Shown here: one piece after another, positions 6,587 to 6,618 of the stretch
Layout of the letters: each line of letters opens with the position of its first letter
Numbering within the stretch: position 1 is the first letter of the stretch
Assembly (NCBI GenBank): GCA_020442235.1
Contig: JAGRKQ010000088.1
Span: 4,297-10,914, forward strand
DNA: 6,618 nt
Direction of reading: 5' to 3'
Origin: Hyphomicrobiaceae bacterium
GTDB lineage: Bacteria > Pseudomonadota > Alphaproteobacteria > Rhizobiales > MH13
The notes under the pieces: model-generated
What the model was told of the DNA's origin: nothing
The model's database searches: none
Seen by the model: the letters and a program-made list of their open reading frames with translations, nothing else
Made by a program: the position numbers and the translations under genes

Positions 6587-6618
6587 AAATCTGCAAGTCG
6601 GGCTTGTGATGGGCTGAC

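Overview
This is a GC-rich, gene-dense stretch of ordinary chromosome from what looks like an alphaproteobacterium, most likely of the Hyphomicrobiales (Rhizobiales). The evidence is the gene set: a long two-repeat dCTP deaminase, MetZ, ApaG and Hsp33 close together, a grouping I recall from rhizobia and Brucella. Strong G/C at third codon positions agrees with this. A NaChBac-type voltage-gated sodium channel and a TrkH potassium transporter suggest a marine or saline relative, but that is inference.

Layout, left to right: the 3' part of hslO (Hsp33, +, start off the left edge); trkH (-) and apaG (-), which form a tight two-gene unit transcribed apaG then trkH; an 88-bp divergent spacer; a CDP-alcohol phosphatidyltransferase gene (+); metZ (-); a 167-bp divergent spacer with a candidate metZ promoter and an inverted repeat; the dCTP deaminase gene (+), which carries an apparent 1-nt deletion near its 3' end; a voltage-gated sodium channel gene (-); and a 71-bp right-edge spacer holding a GC-rich UUCG-loop hairpin. 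The strand order is + - - + - + -. All three convergent junctions are only 5-6 nt long, with no room for terminators. No tRNA, rRNA, insertion sequence, CRISPR array or phage gene is seen, and no gene-free stretch exceeds 170 bp.

The genes do not form one pathway. They cover protein quality control (Hsp33), ion transport (TrkH and the sodium channel), phospholipid synthesis (CDP-alcohol transferase), methionine synthesis (MetZ) and dUMP supply (dCTP deaminase). I found no sign of a new multi-gene system. The points most worth checking are the dcd frameshift, the sodium channel with its upstream hairpin, and the very tight convergent junctions.
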